Shown here one piece after another: positions 16,274 through 25,040 of a DNA stretch of 64,000 bases. The notes below the pieces were generated by a model. It made no database searches. It worked only from the letters and a program-made list of their open reading frames with translations, and was not told where the DNA came from. The DNA comes from CAVSMC01 sp963728935 (lineage in GTDB: Bacteria > Pseudomonadota > Gammaproteobacteria > Burkholderiales > Casimicrobiaceae): contig CAVSMC010000001.1 of assembly GCA_963728935.1 (NCBI GenBank), positions 1,550,001 to 1,614,000 of the forward strand, in the 5' to 3' direction. The first letter of the stretch is position 1, and each line of letters starts with the position of its first letter. The translations under genes were made by a program, and so were the position numbers.

Positions 16274-17035
16274 ATGAGCGACAACGAGCCGGAATCGTCG
16301 CAGGAATCGTTCATGTCGCACCTGATCGAGCTGCGCACGCGGCTCGTTCGGTCGATGGTGGCGGTGCTGATCGTGACGATTGCGCTGGTGCCGTTCGCGA
16401 AGGACATCTATGCCGCGCTCGCGGCGCCGCTTTTGCGCGCGCTGCCGAAGGGCGCGACGATGATCGCGACCGACGTCACCGGCACGTTCCTCGTGCCGCT
16501 GAAAGTCACGCTGATGGCGGGAATCCTGATCGCGCTGCCGTACGTTCTGTGGCAGGCCTGGGCGTTCGTCGCGCCCGGACTCTATCAGCACGAGAAGAAG
16601 CTCGCGCTGCCGGTGATCGTGTCGAGCTTCATCTTCTTCGTGATCGGCATGTCGTTCGCCTACTTCGTCGTGTTCCCGATCGCGTTCGGATTCTTCGCCG
16701 GCTACACGCCCGCCGGCGTGCAGATGATGACCGACATCGACAAGTATCTGTCGTTCGTGCTGACCATGTTCATCGCGTTCGGCGTCACGTTCGAAGTGCC
16801 GGTCGTCGTGATCGTGCTCGTGCGGCTCGGCATGGTGAGCCTCGAGAAGCTGCGGTCGATCCGGCCGTACGTGATCGTCGGCGCGTTCGTCGTCGGCGCG
16901 ATCTTCACGCCGCCGGACGTGATATCGCAGATGCTGCTCGCGGTGCCGTTGTGGTTGCTCTACGAGCTCGGTATCGCGGTGGCGCGGTTCTGGCGGCCGG
17001 CCGAGAAGAAGGAAGAGGCGCCGGCCGCGCAGTAG
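16274..17035 (+). CDS. tatC: Sec-independent translocase subunit TatC
   Basis: About 253 residues with six transmembrane helices. Seen: SFMSHLIELRTRLVRSMVAV (the conserved H-L-x-E-L-R-x-R near the N-terminus), WQAWAFVAPGLYQHEKK, FGVTFEVPVVVIVLVRLGMV and IFTPPDVISQMLLAVPLWLL. ATG 16274 (MSDNEPESS) is preferred because GGACGGA lies upstream at usable spacing; ATG 16259 adds five residues. It is the signal-peptide receptor of the Tat system and the last tat gene, followed by the palindromic element. Confidence 0.95.
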   Translation: MSDNEPESSQESFMSHLIELRTRLVRSMVAVLIVTIALVPFAKDIYAALAAPLLRALPKGATMIATDVTGTFLVPLKVTLMAGILIALPYVLWQAWAFVAPGLYQHEKKLALPVIVSSFIFFVIGMSFAYFVVFPIAFGFFAGYTPAGVQMMTDIDKYLSFVLTMFIAFGVTFEVPVVVIVLVRLGMVSLEKLRSIRPYVIVGAFVVGAIFTPPDVISQMLLAVPLWLLYELGIAVARFWRPAEKKEEAPAAQ

Positions 17036-17063
17036 CGCGATTCCGACTCGCGAGAAATAATTA

Positions 17064-17074
17064 GGGTCAGACTC
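17064..17074. repeat. Target-site duplication, left copy
   Basis: GGGTCAGACTC is directly repeated at 18398-18408, immediately outside the terminal inverted repeats of the insertion sequence. An 11-bp duplication fits IS4-family transposition. Confidence 0.88.
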
Positions 17075-18397
17075 AGTAGTGTCCCAACGTTTGGGCCGAG
17101 CTCGTCGGTAAGTTACTGATCAAGAAAGCGTAAGTAATGAAGTTGCCTGGTCTCGATTTGAACTCCGAAGCCCGGTTCTGCGACCCTGCGCAGCACCACT
17201 TCGCGGGGTCGATCGATGAACCAAGGCAAGCTGGTGTTCGCGCAGCTGATGCAGCATCTTCCGTTGACCACGTTTCGGCGTTGTGTGACGCGCTATCAGG
17301 GCGAACGCAAGGTGAAATCGTTCTCCTGCCTGGACCAGTTCCTGTGCATGGCGTTCGCGCAGCTCACCTATCGGGAGAGTTTGCGCGACATCGAAGCGTG
17401 TCTGCGCGCGCAGCGCTCCAAGCTCTATCACCTCGGCATTCGGTCGACGGTGGCACGCAATACGTTGGCCAACGCGAAGGCGGTGCGCGATTGGCGCATC
17501 TACGCCGACTTCGCGCAGAGTCTGATCGGCATCGCGCGACCCCTGTACGTGGACGAGCCGTTCGGGGTCGATCTCAAAGACACTGTGTACGCCCTGGACA
17601 CAACGACCATCGATTTGTGCCTGTCGGTGTTTCCGTGGGCCCCGTTCTTGTCGACCAAGGCGGCGGTCAAGCTGCACACGCTGCTCGATCTGCGCGGCAA
17701 CATCCCGACCTTCATCCATATCAGCGACGGCAAGCTGCACGAGGTCAACATCCTCGATCAGTTGGTTCCGGAGCCTGGCGCGTTCTACATCATGGACCGA
17801 GGCTTCCTCGACTTCGCGCGGCTGTACCGCTTCCACCAGGCCGGCAGCTTCTTCGTCACTCGCGCCAAATCCAATACCAAGGTCAGGCGGCGATACTCGC
17901 ACGCTGTCGACCGCGCCACTGGGCTGATCTGCGATCAGACCATCGTCCTCAGCGGTGTCTACTCGCCTCAGGACTACCAGGCCCCGCTGCGACGCATTCG
18001 TTTCAAGGACCCCGAAAGCGCCAAGACGCTGGTCTTTCTGACCAACAACTTCGCCTTGCCAGCGTTCACCATCACCGAGCTCTACCGCTGCCGTTGGCAG
18101 GTCGAGTTGTTCTTCAAATGGATCAAGCAGCATCTGCGGATCAAAGCCTTCTTCGGCACCTCGGAGAACGCCGTCAAGTCACAAATCTGGATCGCGGTCT
18201 CCGTTTACGTCTTGGTCGCCATTATCAAGAAGCGCCTCGGGCTCTCCGCCAGCCTCTACGAAATCCTACAGATCCTGAGCTTGACCATGTTCGAACGGGC
18301 GCCGTTGGATCAGTTACTTGCGCACGCCTTGACCAACGACATCGACCGCATTTCTGGTAAACAACTGTTCCTGTTCGAATAACGTTGGGACACTACT
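17075..18397 (+). mobile_element. IS4-family insertion sequence, 1323 bp, complete
   Basis: Perfect 17-base terminal inverted repeats: AGTAGTGTCCCAACGTT at 17075-17091 and its complement at 18381-18397. It encodes one transposase of 388 residues and is flanked by an 11-bp target duplication. Element size, single ORF, duplication length and the Y-x-R-x-W-Q-V-E-L-F-F-K-W motif all agree with the IS4 family. Both ends and the ORF are intact, so it may still be active. Confidence 0.92.
17216..18382 (+). CDS. IS4-family transposase
   Basis: 388 residues. N-terminal DUF4372-like region (QLMQHLPLTTFRRCVTRYQG, SFSCLDQFLCMAFAQLTYRE, SLRDIEACL), then the DDE catalytic core: YALDTTTIDLCLSVFPWAPF (first Asp), FYIMDRGFLDFARLYRFHQA (second Asp), and YRCRWQVELFFKWIKQHLRI (Y-R-E-K-type helix with the catalytic Glu). 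The start ATG 17216 is the first good start after the left repeat. The C-terminus ISGKQLFLFE ends two bases into the right inverted repeat. No frameshift is seen. Confidence 0.95.
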   Translation: MNQGKLVFAQLMQHLPLTTFRRCVTRYQGERKVKSFSCLDQFLCMAFAQLTYRESLRDIEACLRAQRSKLYHLGIRSTVARNTLANAKAVRDWRIYADFAQSLIGIARPLYVDEPFGVDLKDTVYALDTTTIDLCLSVFPWAPFLSTKAAVKLHTLLDLRGNIPTFIHISDGKLHEVNILDQLVPEPGAFYIMDRGFLDFARLYRFHQAGSFFVTRAKSNTKVRRRYSHAVDRATGLICDQTIVLSGVYSPQDYQAPLRRIRFKDPESAKTLVFLTNNFALPAFTITELYRCRWQVELFFKWIKQHLRIKAFFGTSENAVKSQIWIAVSVYVLVAIIKKRLGLSASLYEILQILSLTMFERAPLDQLLAHALTNDIDRISGKQLFLFE

Positions 18398-18408
18398 GGG
18401 TCAGACTC
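18398..18408. repeat. Target-site duplication, right copy
   Basis: GGGTCAGACTC, identical to 17064-17074, directly outside the right inverted repeat of the insertion sequence. Confidence 0.88.
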
Positions 18409-18476
18409 GAATTTCCGTGCGGGACGTAAAAGGACCGGGACGTCACGGGGAAATTCGAGTCTGACCCTAATTATTG

Positions 18477-19625
18477 CTATTGCAATTCGGGCTTCGGTCG
18501 CCGGCCGACCGTCACTTCGAGCTCGAGCGCCTTGCGATCGCGCCAGAGCTTCACCTTCGCTGCAGCGCCCGGCGGCAGTTCGGCGATACGCGTGAGCAGC
18601 GTCGGCGTGTCGCGCGTCGGCTTGCCGTCGACTTCGAGCACGACGTCGCGCGCCTGGATGCCGGCGCGGTCGGCCGGACCGTTGCGCACGATGCCGCGAA
18701 TCACGACGCCACTGTCGATCGCGAGCGCTTGCGAGATGTCGTTGCTGATGTCCTGCGGCTCGATGCCGAACCAGCCGCGCGTCACCTCGCCGTCGCGGAT
18801 GATCTGCTCGAGGACCGTGCGCGCGAGCGACACCGGAATCGCGAAGCCGATGCCGAGCGAGCCGCCCGACTGCGAATAGATCGTGCTGCTGATGCCGACG
18901 AGGTTGCCGGAGCTGTCGACGAGCGCGCCGCCGGAGTTGCCGGGGTTGATCGCCGCGTCGGTCTGGATGAAGTCCTCGTAGCGGTTGATGCCGAGATGGT
19001 TGCGGCCGAGCGCGCTCACGATGCCCATCGTCACCGTGTTGCCGAAGCCGAACGGATTGCCGATCGCGAGCACGACGTCGCCGACCTGCAGGTTCTCGAG
19101 CATGCCGAACGTGATCGCGGGCAGGTTGTCGCCGTCGGCCTTGAGCACGGCGAGATCGGACTCGGGATCGACGCCGCGAACGCGCGCCTTCAACTGCCGG
19201 CCGTCGGCGAGCACGAGCTCGATGTCGTCGGCGCCGTCGATCACGTGATGGTTGGTCAGCACGTAGCCCTCGGGGCTTACGATGACGCCGGAGCCGAGGC
19301 TCGTCGCGCGCGGCTGCGGAAGCCCGTCGGCTAGGTTCGGGAAATAGCGGCGCAGCAGCGAGTCGTCGACCAGCGGATGGCGTTGCGGCAGTGCCTTGCT
19401 CGTGTAGACGTTGACGACCGCGGGCATCGCCTTCTTCGCGGCGTCCGCGTAGGTGCCCGCGCGCTCCGCCAATGCCGGCGAAGCGGCTTCCTGCAGCAGA
19501 ACGACGCTGCTCCCGCGTTGCGAACCGCGTGGCAGCAGGTCGGGCCGTAACGTCGCGACGACGAAGAGCGCCGCCACGCAGACCGTGCACGCCTGCGCGA
19601 AGAGGAGCCAGATCTTTCGCAGCAC
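18477..19625 (-). CDS. Membrane-anchored serine protease, DegS/MucD (HtrA) family
   Basis: 382 residues from GTG 19625: KIWLLFAQACTVCVAALFVV is an N-terminal anchor, as in the S1C proteases next to petA in Burkholderiales, whose N-terminus reads M-L-R-R-x-W-L-x-F-A-Q-A. The trypsin-like domain has His127 (LTNHHVID), Asp157 (ESDLAVLK) and Ser231 (NPGNSGGAL). One PDZ domain follows (GWFGIEPQDISNDISQALAI to ELEVTVGRRPK). The open frame extends upstream to 19856, but that part is not conserved. A periplasmic quality-control protease; whether it senses stress (DegS) or degrades proteins (MucD) cannot be told from sequence. Confidence 0.93.
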   Translation of the reverse strand: MLRKIWLLFAQACTVCVAALFVVATLRPDLLPRGSQRGSSVVLLQEAASPALAERAGTYADAAKKAMPAVVNVYTSKALPQRHPLVDDSLLRRYFPNLADGLPQPRATSLGSGVIVSPEGYVLTNHHVIDGADDIELVLADGRQLKARVRGVDPESDLAVLKADGDNLPAITFGMLENLQVGDVVLAIGNPFGFGNTVTMGIVSALGRNHLGINRYEDFIQTDAAINPGNSGGALVDSSGNLVGISSTIYSQSGGSLGIGFAIPVSLARTVLEQIIRDGEVTRGWFGIEPQDISNDISQALAIDSGVVIRGIVRNGPADRAGIQARDVVLEVDGKPTRDTPTLLTRIAELPPGAAAKVKLWRDRKALELEVTVGRRPKPELQ

Positions 19626-19877
19626 CGGCAGCTTTCGGGACGATCGGATTATAGCGATGTTGCAGCGCGCAAGCGCCTTCGGCACCGTCGCGCCATCGCC
19701 GTACGGCGGCGCATTGCAACGGCGGTCATCGCGGCCAACAGTCTGATTCGTCGTTGTATTCCGGCAAAAGGCTTTCGGCGGACGTACGAAATCGGCTATA
19801 CTCGCAAAGTTTGCGAATCGACGCCGCCCGCTGGGCGCGCGGCACGCGCGGGGCATGGGTCAGGGGGTGGGGTCGAA

Positions 19878-20465
19878 ATGGCCGACGGCACGGTTAACAA
19901 GGGCAAGCGGCGCTTTCTGATCGGTGCGACGAGCACGGTGGGCGGCATCGGTGTCGCCGCCGCGGCGACGCCGTTCGTGATGTCGTTCTTCCCGAGCGAG
20001 CGCGCGAAGGCGGCCGGCGCGCCCGTCGAGATCGACATCTCGAAGCTCGAGCCGGGTCAGAAGATCGACGTCGAGTGGCGTGGCAAGGTCGTCTGGATCA
20101 TCAACCGCACGCCGCAAATGCTCGAGTCGCTGCCCAAGCTCGACGCGCGGCTCGCCGATCCGAAGTCCGAAGTGAAGCAGCAGCCCGACTACTGCCAGAA
20201 CCCGACGCGCTCGATCAAGCCCGCCGTGTGGGTCGCGGTCGGTATCTGCACGCATCTCGGCTGCTCGCCGACGTACCGGCCGGAAGTCGCGCCGGCCGAC
20301 CTCGGCCCCGACTGGCTCGGCGGCTTCTTCTGCCCGTGCCACCAGTCGAAGTTCGATCTCGCCGGCCGTGTGTTCGCCGGCGTTCCCGCGCCGACGAACC
20401 TCGTCGTGCCGCCTCACAAGTACGCCACCGACACGAAGATCGTCATCGGCGAAGACGCCGCCTGA
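19878..20465 (+). CDS. petA: Ubiquinol-cytochrome c reductase Rieske iron-sulfur subunit
   Basis: 195 residues. A twin-arginine motif (KRRFLIGATS) and a hydrophobic stretch form the Tat-dependent membrane anchor. The 2Fe-2S cluster ligands are in GICTHLGCSP (Cys124, His126, with Cys129) and FFCPCHQSKFD (Cys152, Cys154, His155). Part of cytochrome bc1. First of three genes petABC; the gap to petB is 26 bases. Dependence on Tat links it to the tatABC genes in the window. Confidence 0.97.
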   Translation: MADGTVNKGKRRFLIGATSTVGGIGVAAAATPFVMSFFPSERAKAAGAPVEIDISKLEPGQKIDVEWRGKVVWIINRTPQMLESLPKLDARLADPKSEVKQQPDYCQNPTRSIKPAVWVAVGICTHLGCSPTYRPEVAPADLGPDWLGGFFCPCHQSKFDLAGRVFAGVPAPTNLVVPPHKYATDTKIVIGEDAA

Positions 20466-20491
20466 CGCCCACTCTCGACCGAACGCGAGCC

Positions 20492-21766
20492 ATGCAAAAA
20501 CTGCTCACCTGGATCGACGAGCGCTTCCCGCTCACTGCGCTGTGGGAAAGCCAATGGGGCAAATACGTCGCGCCGAAGAACTTCAACTTCTGGTACTACT
20601 TCGGCTCGCTTGCCGCGCTGGTGCTGGTGATGCAGATCGTCACCGGCATCTTCCTCACGATGAGCTACAAGCCCGACGCGATGAAGGCGTTCGAGTCGGT
20701 CGAGTACATCATGCGCGACGTCCCCGGCGGCTGGATCATCCGCTACATGCATTCCACCGGGGCGTCGATGTTCTTCGTCGTCGTCTACCTGCACATGTTC
20801 CGCGGCTTGATGTACGGCAGCTATCGCAAGCCGCGCGAGCTCACTTGGATTCTCGGCTGCACCGTCTACCTTGCGCTGATGGGCGAAGCGTTCTTCGGGT
20901 ATCTGCTGCCGTGGGGCCAGATGTCGTACTGGGGCGCACAGGTGATCGTGAACCTGTTCAGCACGATTCCCGGCATCGGCGAGGACCTCGCGATCTGGAT
21001 TCGCGGCGACTACACGATTTCGGACGTCACGCTGAACCGCTTCTTCGCTTTCCACGTCGTCGCGGTCCCGCTCGTCCTGCTCGCGCTCGTCGGCGCGCAC
21101 TTGATGGCGCTGCATGAAACGGGCTCGAACAATCCGGATGGCGTCGAAATCAAGAAGCAGCCGAAGGATCCCGCGACGGGTCTTCCGCTCGACGGCATCT
21201 ACTCTCACCCGTACTACACGGTGAAGGACATCGTCGGCGTCGTCGTCTTCCTCGCCGTTTTCTCCGCGATCATGTTCTTCGCGCCCGACATGGGCGGCTA
21301 CTTCCTCGAGTCGAACAACTTCATTCCCGCCGACCCGCTGAAGACGCCCGAGCACATTGCGCCGGTGTGGTACTTCACGCCGTACTACGCGATGCTTCGC
21401 GCCGTGCCATCGTTCTTCGCGACGCAGGTCTGGGGCGTGATCGTGATGGGCGTCGCGGTGCTGGTGTTCTTCTTCCTGCCGTGGCTCGACCGCGGCGCGG
21501 TCAAGTCGATCCGCTACCGCGGCGCGCTGTACAAGACGTGGCTCGCGCTTTTCGTCGTGAGCTTCCTCGTGCTGGGCTACCTCGGGGTGGTGCCGGTCAC
21601 CGTCTGGGGACAGTTCGGCGAAAAGCTGCCGATCGTCGGGGGCGCCGATATCGCGACAGTGGTTGCGCGCGTCTTCACCGTGATCTATCTGCTGTTCTTC
21701 GCGCTGATGCCGTGGTACACGGCGCGCGACAAGACGAAGCCCGAACCGCAGCGGGTGACCGGATAA
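20492..21766 (+). CDS. petB: Ubiquinol-cytochrome c reductase cytochrome b
   Basis: 424 residues with eight to nine transmembrane helices. The haem-binding histidines sit in YMHSTGASMFFVVVYLHMFR and FFAFHVVAVPLVLLALVGAH. The quinol-oxidation site P-E-W loop is here PEHIAPVWYFTPYYAMLRAV. N-terminus FPLTALWESQWGKYVAPKNF is standard for proteobacterial PetB. The stop TAA overlaps petC by one base. Confidence 0.97.
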   Translation: MQKLLTWIDERFPLTALWESQWGKYVAPKNFNFWYYFGSLAALVLVMQIVTGIFLTMSYKPDAMKAFESVEYIMRDVPGGWIIRYMHSTGASMFFVVVYLHMFRGLMYGSYRKPRELTWILGCTVYLALMGEAFFGYLLPWGQMSYWGAQVIVNLFSTIPGIGEDLAIWIRGDYTISDVTLNRFFAFHVVAVPLVLLALVGAHLMALHETGSNNPDGVEIKKQPKDPATGLPLDGIYSHPYYTVKDIVGVVVFLAVFSAIMFFAPDMGGYFLESNNFIPADPLKTPEHIAPVWYFTPYYAMLRAVPSFFATQVWGVIVMGVAVLVFFFLPWLDRGAVKSIRYRGALYKTWLALFVVSFLVLGYLGVVPVTVWGQFGEKLPIVGGADIATVVARVFTVIYLLFFALMPWYTARDKTKPEPQRVTG

Positions 21767-22572
21767 TGAAGACGACGACGCTTCGGATTGCAGCCGCGCT
21801 GCTGATTGCGCTCGCTTCGTCGTCCGCGACCGCAACGATCGGTCCCGACATCCGGCTCGAGCCGGCGCCGATAAACCGGCTCGACGTCGAATCGCTGCAA
21901 CGCGGCGCGCGCAACTTCGTCAACTACTGTCTCAATTGCCACAGCGCGAAGCACATGCGCTACAACCGGCTCACCGACCTCGGGCTTACCGAGTCGCAGA
22001 TCCGCGACAACCTGATCCTCACCGAAGCGAAGATCGGCGACTCGATGAGCGTCGCGATGAAGCCCGCGGACGCGAAGCTCTGGTTCGGTACGCCGCCGCC
22101 CGATCTCTCGGTCGAGGCCCGCGTGCGCGGCCGGGACTGGCTGTACAACTATTTCCTCGGCTTCTACAGGGACGACAAGACGCCGTCGGGCTGGAACAAT
22201 CTCGTGTTCGACAACGTCGCCATGCCGCATGTGCTGCGGGAGCTCTCCGGCACGTACGCTCTCGTCGAAAACTTGCACGAGAACCTGCACGAGGCGCAGG
22301 CCGAGGCGCTGGCGGCGAAGCGCCTCGCCGTGGTCGCTCCGGCGAAGGAGCACAAGTACGTCGTGCGCTCGCTCACGCTCGAAACGCCGGGCACGCTCAC
22401 GCCCGCGCAATACCGCGGTTTCGTCGCCGACCTGGTGAACTACCTCGACTACATGGCGGAGCCCGCGAAGAACAAGCGGATCAGCATCGGTTTCGCCGTG
22501 CTGCTGTACTTCGGCGTGCTGTTCTTTTTCGCCTACTGGATGAAGCGCGAGTATTGGAAGGACGTCCACTAG
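21766..22572 (+). CDS. petC: Ubiquinol-cytochrome c reductase cytochrome c1
   Basis: 268 residues. Signal peptide (AAALLIALASSSATA), a c-type haem site NYCLNCHSAKHMRYNRLTDL (Cys55, Cys58, His59), a Met ligand candidate in the AMPHVLRELSG region, and a C-terminal anchor helix (IGFAVLLYFGVLFFFAYWMK). Completes the bc1 complex. The spacer after it leads to sspA. Confidence 0.97.
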   Translation: MKTTTLRIAAALLIALASSSATATIGPDIRLEPAPINRLDVESLQRGARNFVNYCLNCHSAKHMRYNRLTDLGLTESQIRDNLILTEAKIGDSMSVAMKPADAKLWFGTPPPDLSVEARVRGRDWLYNYFLGFYRDDKTPSGWNNLVFDNVAMPHVLRELSGTYALVENLHENLHEAQAEALAAKRLAVVAPAKEHKYVVRSLTLETPGTLTPAQYRGFVADLVNYLDYMAEPAKNKRISIGFAVLLYFGVLFFFAYWMKREYWKDVH

Positions 22573-22706
22573 CGCAGCCGGGCAGCTTCCGAGCGAGCGC
22601 TCCCGCAACGCTCGAGCGGGGCAGGGAAAGCCGATCCTGCTCCGTTGCTTTCCAGGGCCACGGGCCCCACTTATCCGAATAGCCCTCCGACGGAGGAGAC
22701 CAAACC

Positions 22707-23306
22707 ATGATGACGCTCTACTCGGGGACGACCGACCCTTTCAGCCAGCGTTGCCGCATCGTGCTGCACGAGAAGGGAATGGATTTTCAGATCATCGACG
22801 TCGACCTCGACCACAAGCCCGAGGACCTGGCGGTGATGAACCCGTACAACCAGGTCCCCGTGCTCGTCGAGCGCGACCTCGTACTGCACGAGTCGAACAT
22901 CATCAACGAGTACATCGACGAGCGCTTCCCGCACCCGCAGCTGATGCCCGCCGATCCGGTGATGCGCGCGCGTGCGCGGCTGTTCCTGCATCGCTTCGAG
23001 AAGGAGCTGTTCATCCATATCGACGCGCTCGAAGGCAACAACCAGAAGCAGATCGAGAAGGCACGCAATCTCGTGCGCGATAGCCTGCTGCAGATCGCGC
23101 CGGTGTTCACCAAGCACAAGCACATGCTCGGCGAGGAGTACTCGATGCTCGACGTCGCGATCACGCCGCTTCTGTGGCGGCTCGATTATTACGGCATCCA
23201 GATGCCCAAGCAGGCGGCGCCGCTGATGAAGTACGCCGAACGGCTATTCTCGCGGCCCGCGTTCTCCGAGGCGCTAACATCCGCCGAACGCGGAATGCGC
23301 AAATGA
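22707..23306 (+). CDS. sspA: Stringent starvation protein A (GST-fold)
   Basis: 199 residues with a glutathione-S-transferase fold: MMTLYSGTTDPFSQRCRIVL, then NPYNQVPVLVERDLVLHESN (thioredoxin-like domain) and an all-alpha C-terminal domain. SspA binds RNA polymerase in gammaproteobacteria. The petC-sspA-sspB order is typical of betaproteobacteria. RBS GGAGGAGAC precedes ATG 22707; ATG 22710 is also possible. Confidence 0.94.
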   Translation: MMTLYSGTTDPFSQRCRIVLHEKGMDFQIIDVDLDHKPEDLAVMNPYNQVPVLVERDLVLHESNIINEYIDERFPHPQLMPADPVMRARARLFLHRFEKELFIHIDALEGNNQKQIEKARNLVRDSLLQIAPVFTKHKHMLGEEYSMLDVAITPLLWRLDYYGIQMPKQAAPLMKYAERLFSRPAFSEALTSAERGMRK

Positions 23307-23363
23307 GCGCTGTGAGCGTGGCCGCCGCTTGACGGTGCGAGCGCCGCGCGTATCCTTGCACTC

Positions 23364-23807
23364 ATGTCCGAACAGTCCGCCAAGCCGTATCTCGTCCGCG
23401 CGATCTGCGAGTGGTGCGCCGACAACGGCCTCACGCCGTATCTCGCCGTCAAGGTGAACGACAAGACGCGCGTGCCGAGCGCGTTCGTCAAGAACGGCGA
23501 GATCGTGCTGAATGTCAGCGCGTCGGCGACGCGCCGGCTGACGATCGACAACGAATGGATACAGTTCTCGGCACGCTTCAACGGCGCGTCGCAGGAAGTC
23601 GCGGTGCCGATGAACGCGGTAGCCGGAATCTTCGCCAAGGAAACCGGTTACGGATTCGCGTTCGCGGTGGCCACCGACCCGGTGGCGTCGCTCACGGCGG
23701 CGACGGCTCCGAGCGATGCGGTAGCGCTCGACGAAGCGAGGCCCGCCGGCAACGGTGGCGACGGCAAGCCCAAGGGCCGGCCTTCGCATTTGCAAGTAAT
23801 CAAGTGA
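23364..23807 (+). CDS. sspB: ClpXP adaptor SspB
   Basis: 147 residues. KPYLVRAICEWCADNGLTPY, EIVLNVSASATRRLTIDNEW and FGAFAVATD-like strands form the SspB domain that binds ssrA tags. A Gly/Ala-rich linker leads to the C-terminal GRPSHLQVIK, the XB peptide that docks on ClpX. It delivers ssrA-tagged proteins to ClpXP. It ends 75 bases before the tRNA-Thr gene. Confidence 0.94.
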   Translation: MSEQSAKPYLVRAICEWCADNGLTPYLAVKVNDKTRVPSAFVKNGEIVLNVSASATRRLTIDNEWIQFSARFNGASQEVAVPMNAVAGIFAKETGYGFAFAVATDPVASLTAATAPSDAVALDEARPAGNGGDGKPKGRPSHLQVIK

Positions 23808-23825
23808 CGTGCTGCGGTGCGCGCC

Positions 23826-23843
23826 GCTGCGCGTCGGCGCAGC
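23826..23843. terminator. Hairpin after sspB
   Basis: GCTGCGC-GTCG-GCGCAGC is a perfect 7-bp stem with a 4-base loop, 19 bases after the sspB stop and before the tRNA. There is no T-run, so a terminator role is only likely. Confidence 0.35.
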
Positions 23844-23882
23844 AGCGGCTCGATGCACCGCCGCGATACAATTCCTCTCGCG

Positions 23883-23958
23883 GCCGGCATAGCTCAGCTG
23901 GTAGAGCAGCGGTTTTGTAAACCGTTGGTCGTGGGTTCGATTCCTACTGCCGGCACCA
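23883..23958 (+). tRNA. tRNA-Thr (anticodon UGU), island attachment gene
   Basis: A 76-base cloverleaf with encoded CCA: acceptor GCCGGCA pairs with TGCCGGC, the D-arm is AGCTCAGCTGGTAGAGC, the anticodon loop TTTGTAA gives anticodon TGT (Thr, ACA), and the T-arm is GTGGG-TTCGATT-CCTAC. A TACAAT box at 23867-23872 is a likely -10. The 3' 42 bases are repeated at 45525-45566, so this gene is the integration site of the island and was restored by the inserted copy. Confidence 0.96.
23917..23958. repeat. attL: 3' end of tRNA-Thr
   Basis: 42 bases from the anticodon to the encoded CCA, identical to 45525-45566. Tyrosine integrases often use tRNA 3' ends as attachment sites, and integrase genes follow at once at 24.0-26.3 kb. 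Confidence 0.9.
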
Positions 23959-24000
23959 ATCCCTACGCGGTTCCGCGAGTTAGCAACTCCTAACTCACTT

Positions 24001-25040
24001 TCACGCCTGTGACGGATTTGTGCCGTCGTTTTCTACCGCGACGGCACGTACGGCGCCAAGGCGTTCCGCATAGGGCGCGAGGTGATCGGCCGCGAGGTGC
24101 GCATAACGCCGCACCATCTCCGGACTCTGCCAACCGCCCAACTCCTGCAACGCGAACAGCGGCGTGCCGTTCTGTACGTGCCATGAGGCCCAGCAGTGCC
24201 GAAGATCGTGCCAGCGGAAATCCTCGATGCCGGCGCGCCCAAGCGCTTGGTACCAGGCTTTGGTGCTGACCTGCTTGATCGGCTTCCCGTGGAAGCTGAA
24301 CACGTACCTCGGATGCTTCCCCACCTGCTTGCGCACGAGCGCCATCGCTTCAGTATTCAACGGCACCGCGATGGCCTTGCGTGCTTTGGCCTGGTCGGGA
24401 TGAATCCACGCCAACTGTCGCGTCAAATCGACTTGCTGCCATTGCAGACCAGTCACATTCGCTGCCCGCAGGCCCGTCGCGAGCGAGAACGCGGCCATGT
24501 CCGCAAGATGCTCGGGTAACTCGATCAGAAGCCGTCGTGCTTCTTCATGCGTGAGAAAGCGAATGCGCCGGGTCGGCTCCCGCAACAGACGAACTTGCGG
24601 GGCCCTCGCTAGCCACTCCCACTCGTTGACGCACTGGCGCAGAATCGCGCGCACCAACGCCAGCGACCGATTTACCGTTGCATTACTGCAGCCCTGCGCG
24701 AGCTTCTCGTCCGCAATCTTGTCGAGCGTGGCACGCGTGATGGTGGCGAGATCCTTACCGGCGAGGAAACGGTCGAGCCGCCGCAGCAGGTTGACATCGC
24801 CCTTGACTGTGGCCTTGTGCGCCTTTTCCTTCAACCACCGCACCACCGCACCACCGCGTCGTTCCACGTCCGCTGCGGCTTCTCACCCAACTTGGCGATC
24901 CGCCACAGCTCCGACTTCAGGCGGTCGTGAAACTCTTGCGCTAGGGCTTTGTTGGCAGTCCCAGCAGTGCGGCGTATTCGCTCCCCGTTTGGAGCGACGA
25001 CGTCGACCCACCAGATACCGCCGCGTTTGCGAAGTGACAT
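24001..25040 (-). pseudogene. Tyrosine integrase, frameshifted by an 8-bp tandem duplication
   Basis: The N-terminal part runs from ATG 25040 (MSLRKRGGIWWVDVVAPNGE; RBS AAGGAGCTGG) to WNDAVVRW and then hits a stop in frame. The rest (LKEKAHKATVKGDVNLLRRL to the C-terminus) continues in another frame to 24001. The break is at a TGCGGTGG tandem copy (24835-24858 on the plus strand); removing one copy joins AVVRW directly to LKEK. The catalytic domain still has Arg in ATGLRAANVTGLQW, HDLRHCWASWH, and the late Tyr in EMVRRYAHLA. The family is the phage-integrase type with an N-terminal arm-binding domain. It lies next to attL and would be the island's own integrase. Confidence 0.85.
24835..24858. 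repeat. 8-bp tandem repeat that disrupts the integrase
   Basis: CCACCGCA twice (24835-24842, 24843-24850) followed by CCACCGCG (24851-24858). The integrase reading frame is restored if one unit is removed, so one unit looks like a recent slippage duplication. Confidence 0.8.

Larger units (their letters stand above)
17056..18475. repeat. Palindromic MITE/REP-like element, split by an IS
   Basis: Joining 17056-17074 to 18398-18475 rebuilds an element of about 86 bases (one copy of the 11-bp target duplication removed). Its ends are perfect 27-base inverted repeats, beginning AATAATTAGGGTCAGACTC and ending in its complement GAGTCTGACCCTAATTATT. The inner part has a second inverted pair (CCGTG/CACGG) and a direct repeat CGGGACGT. 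It lies between the convergent tatC and degS/mucD genes and ends one base from the protease stop codon, where such REP-type elements and bidirectional terminators are usual. The sequence type resembles elements mobilised by RAYT/IS200-like transposases (recalled, not searched). Confidence 0.8.
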
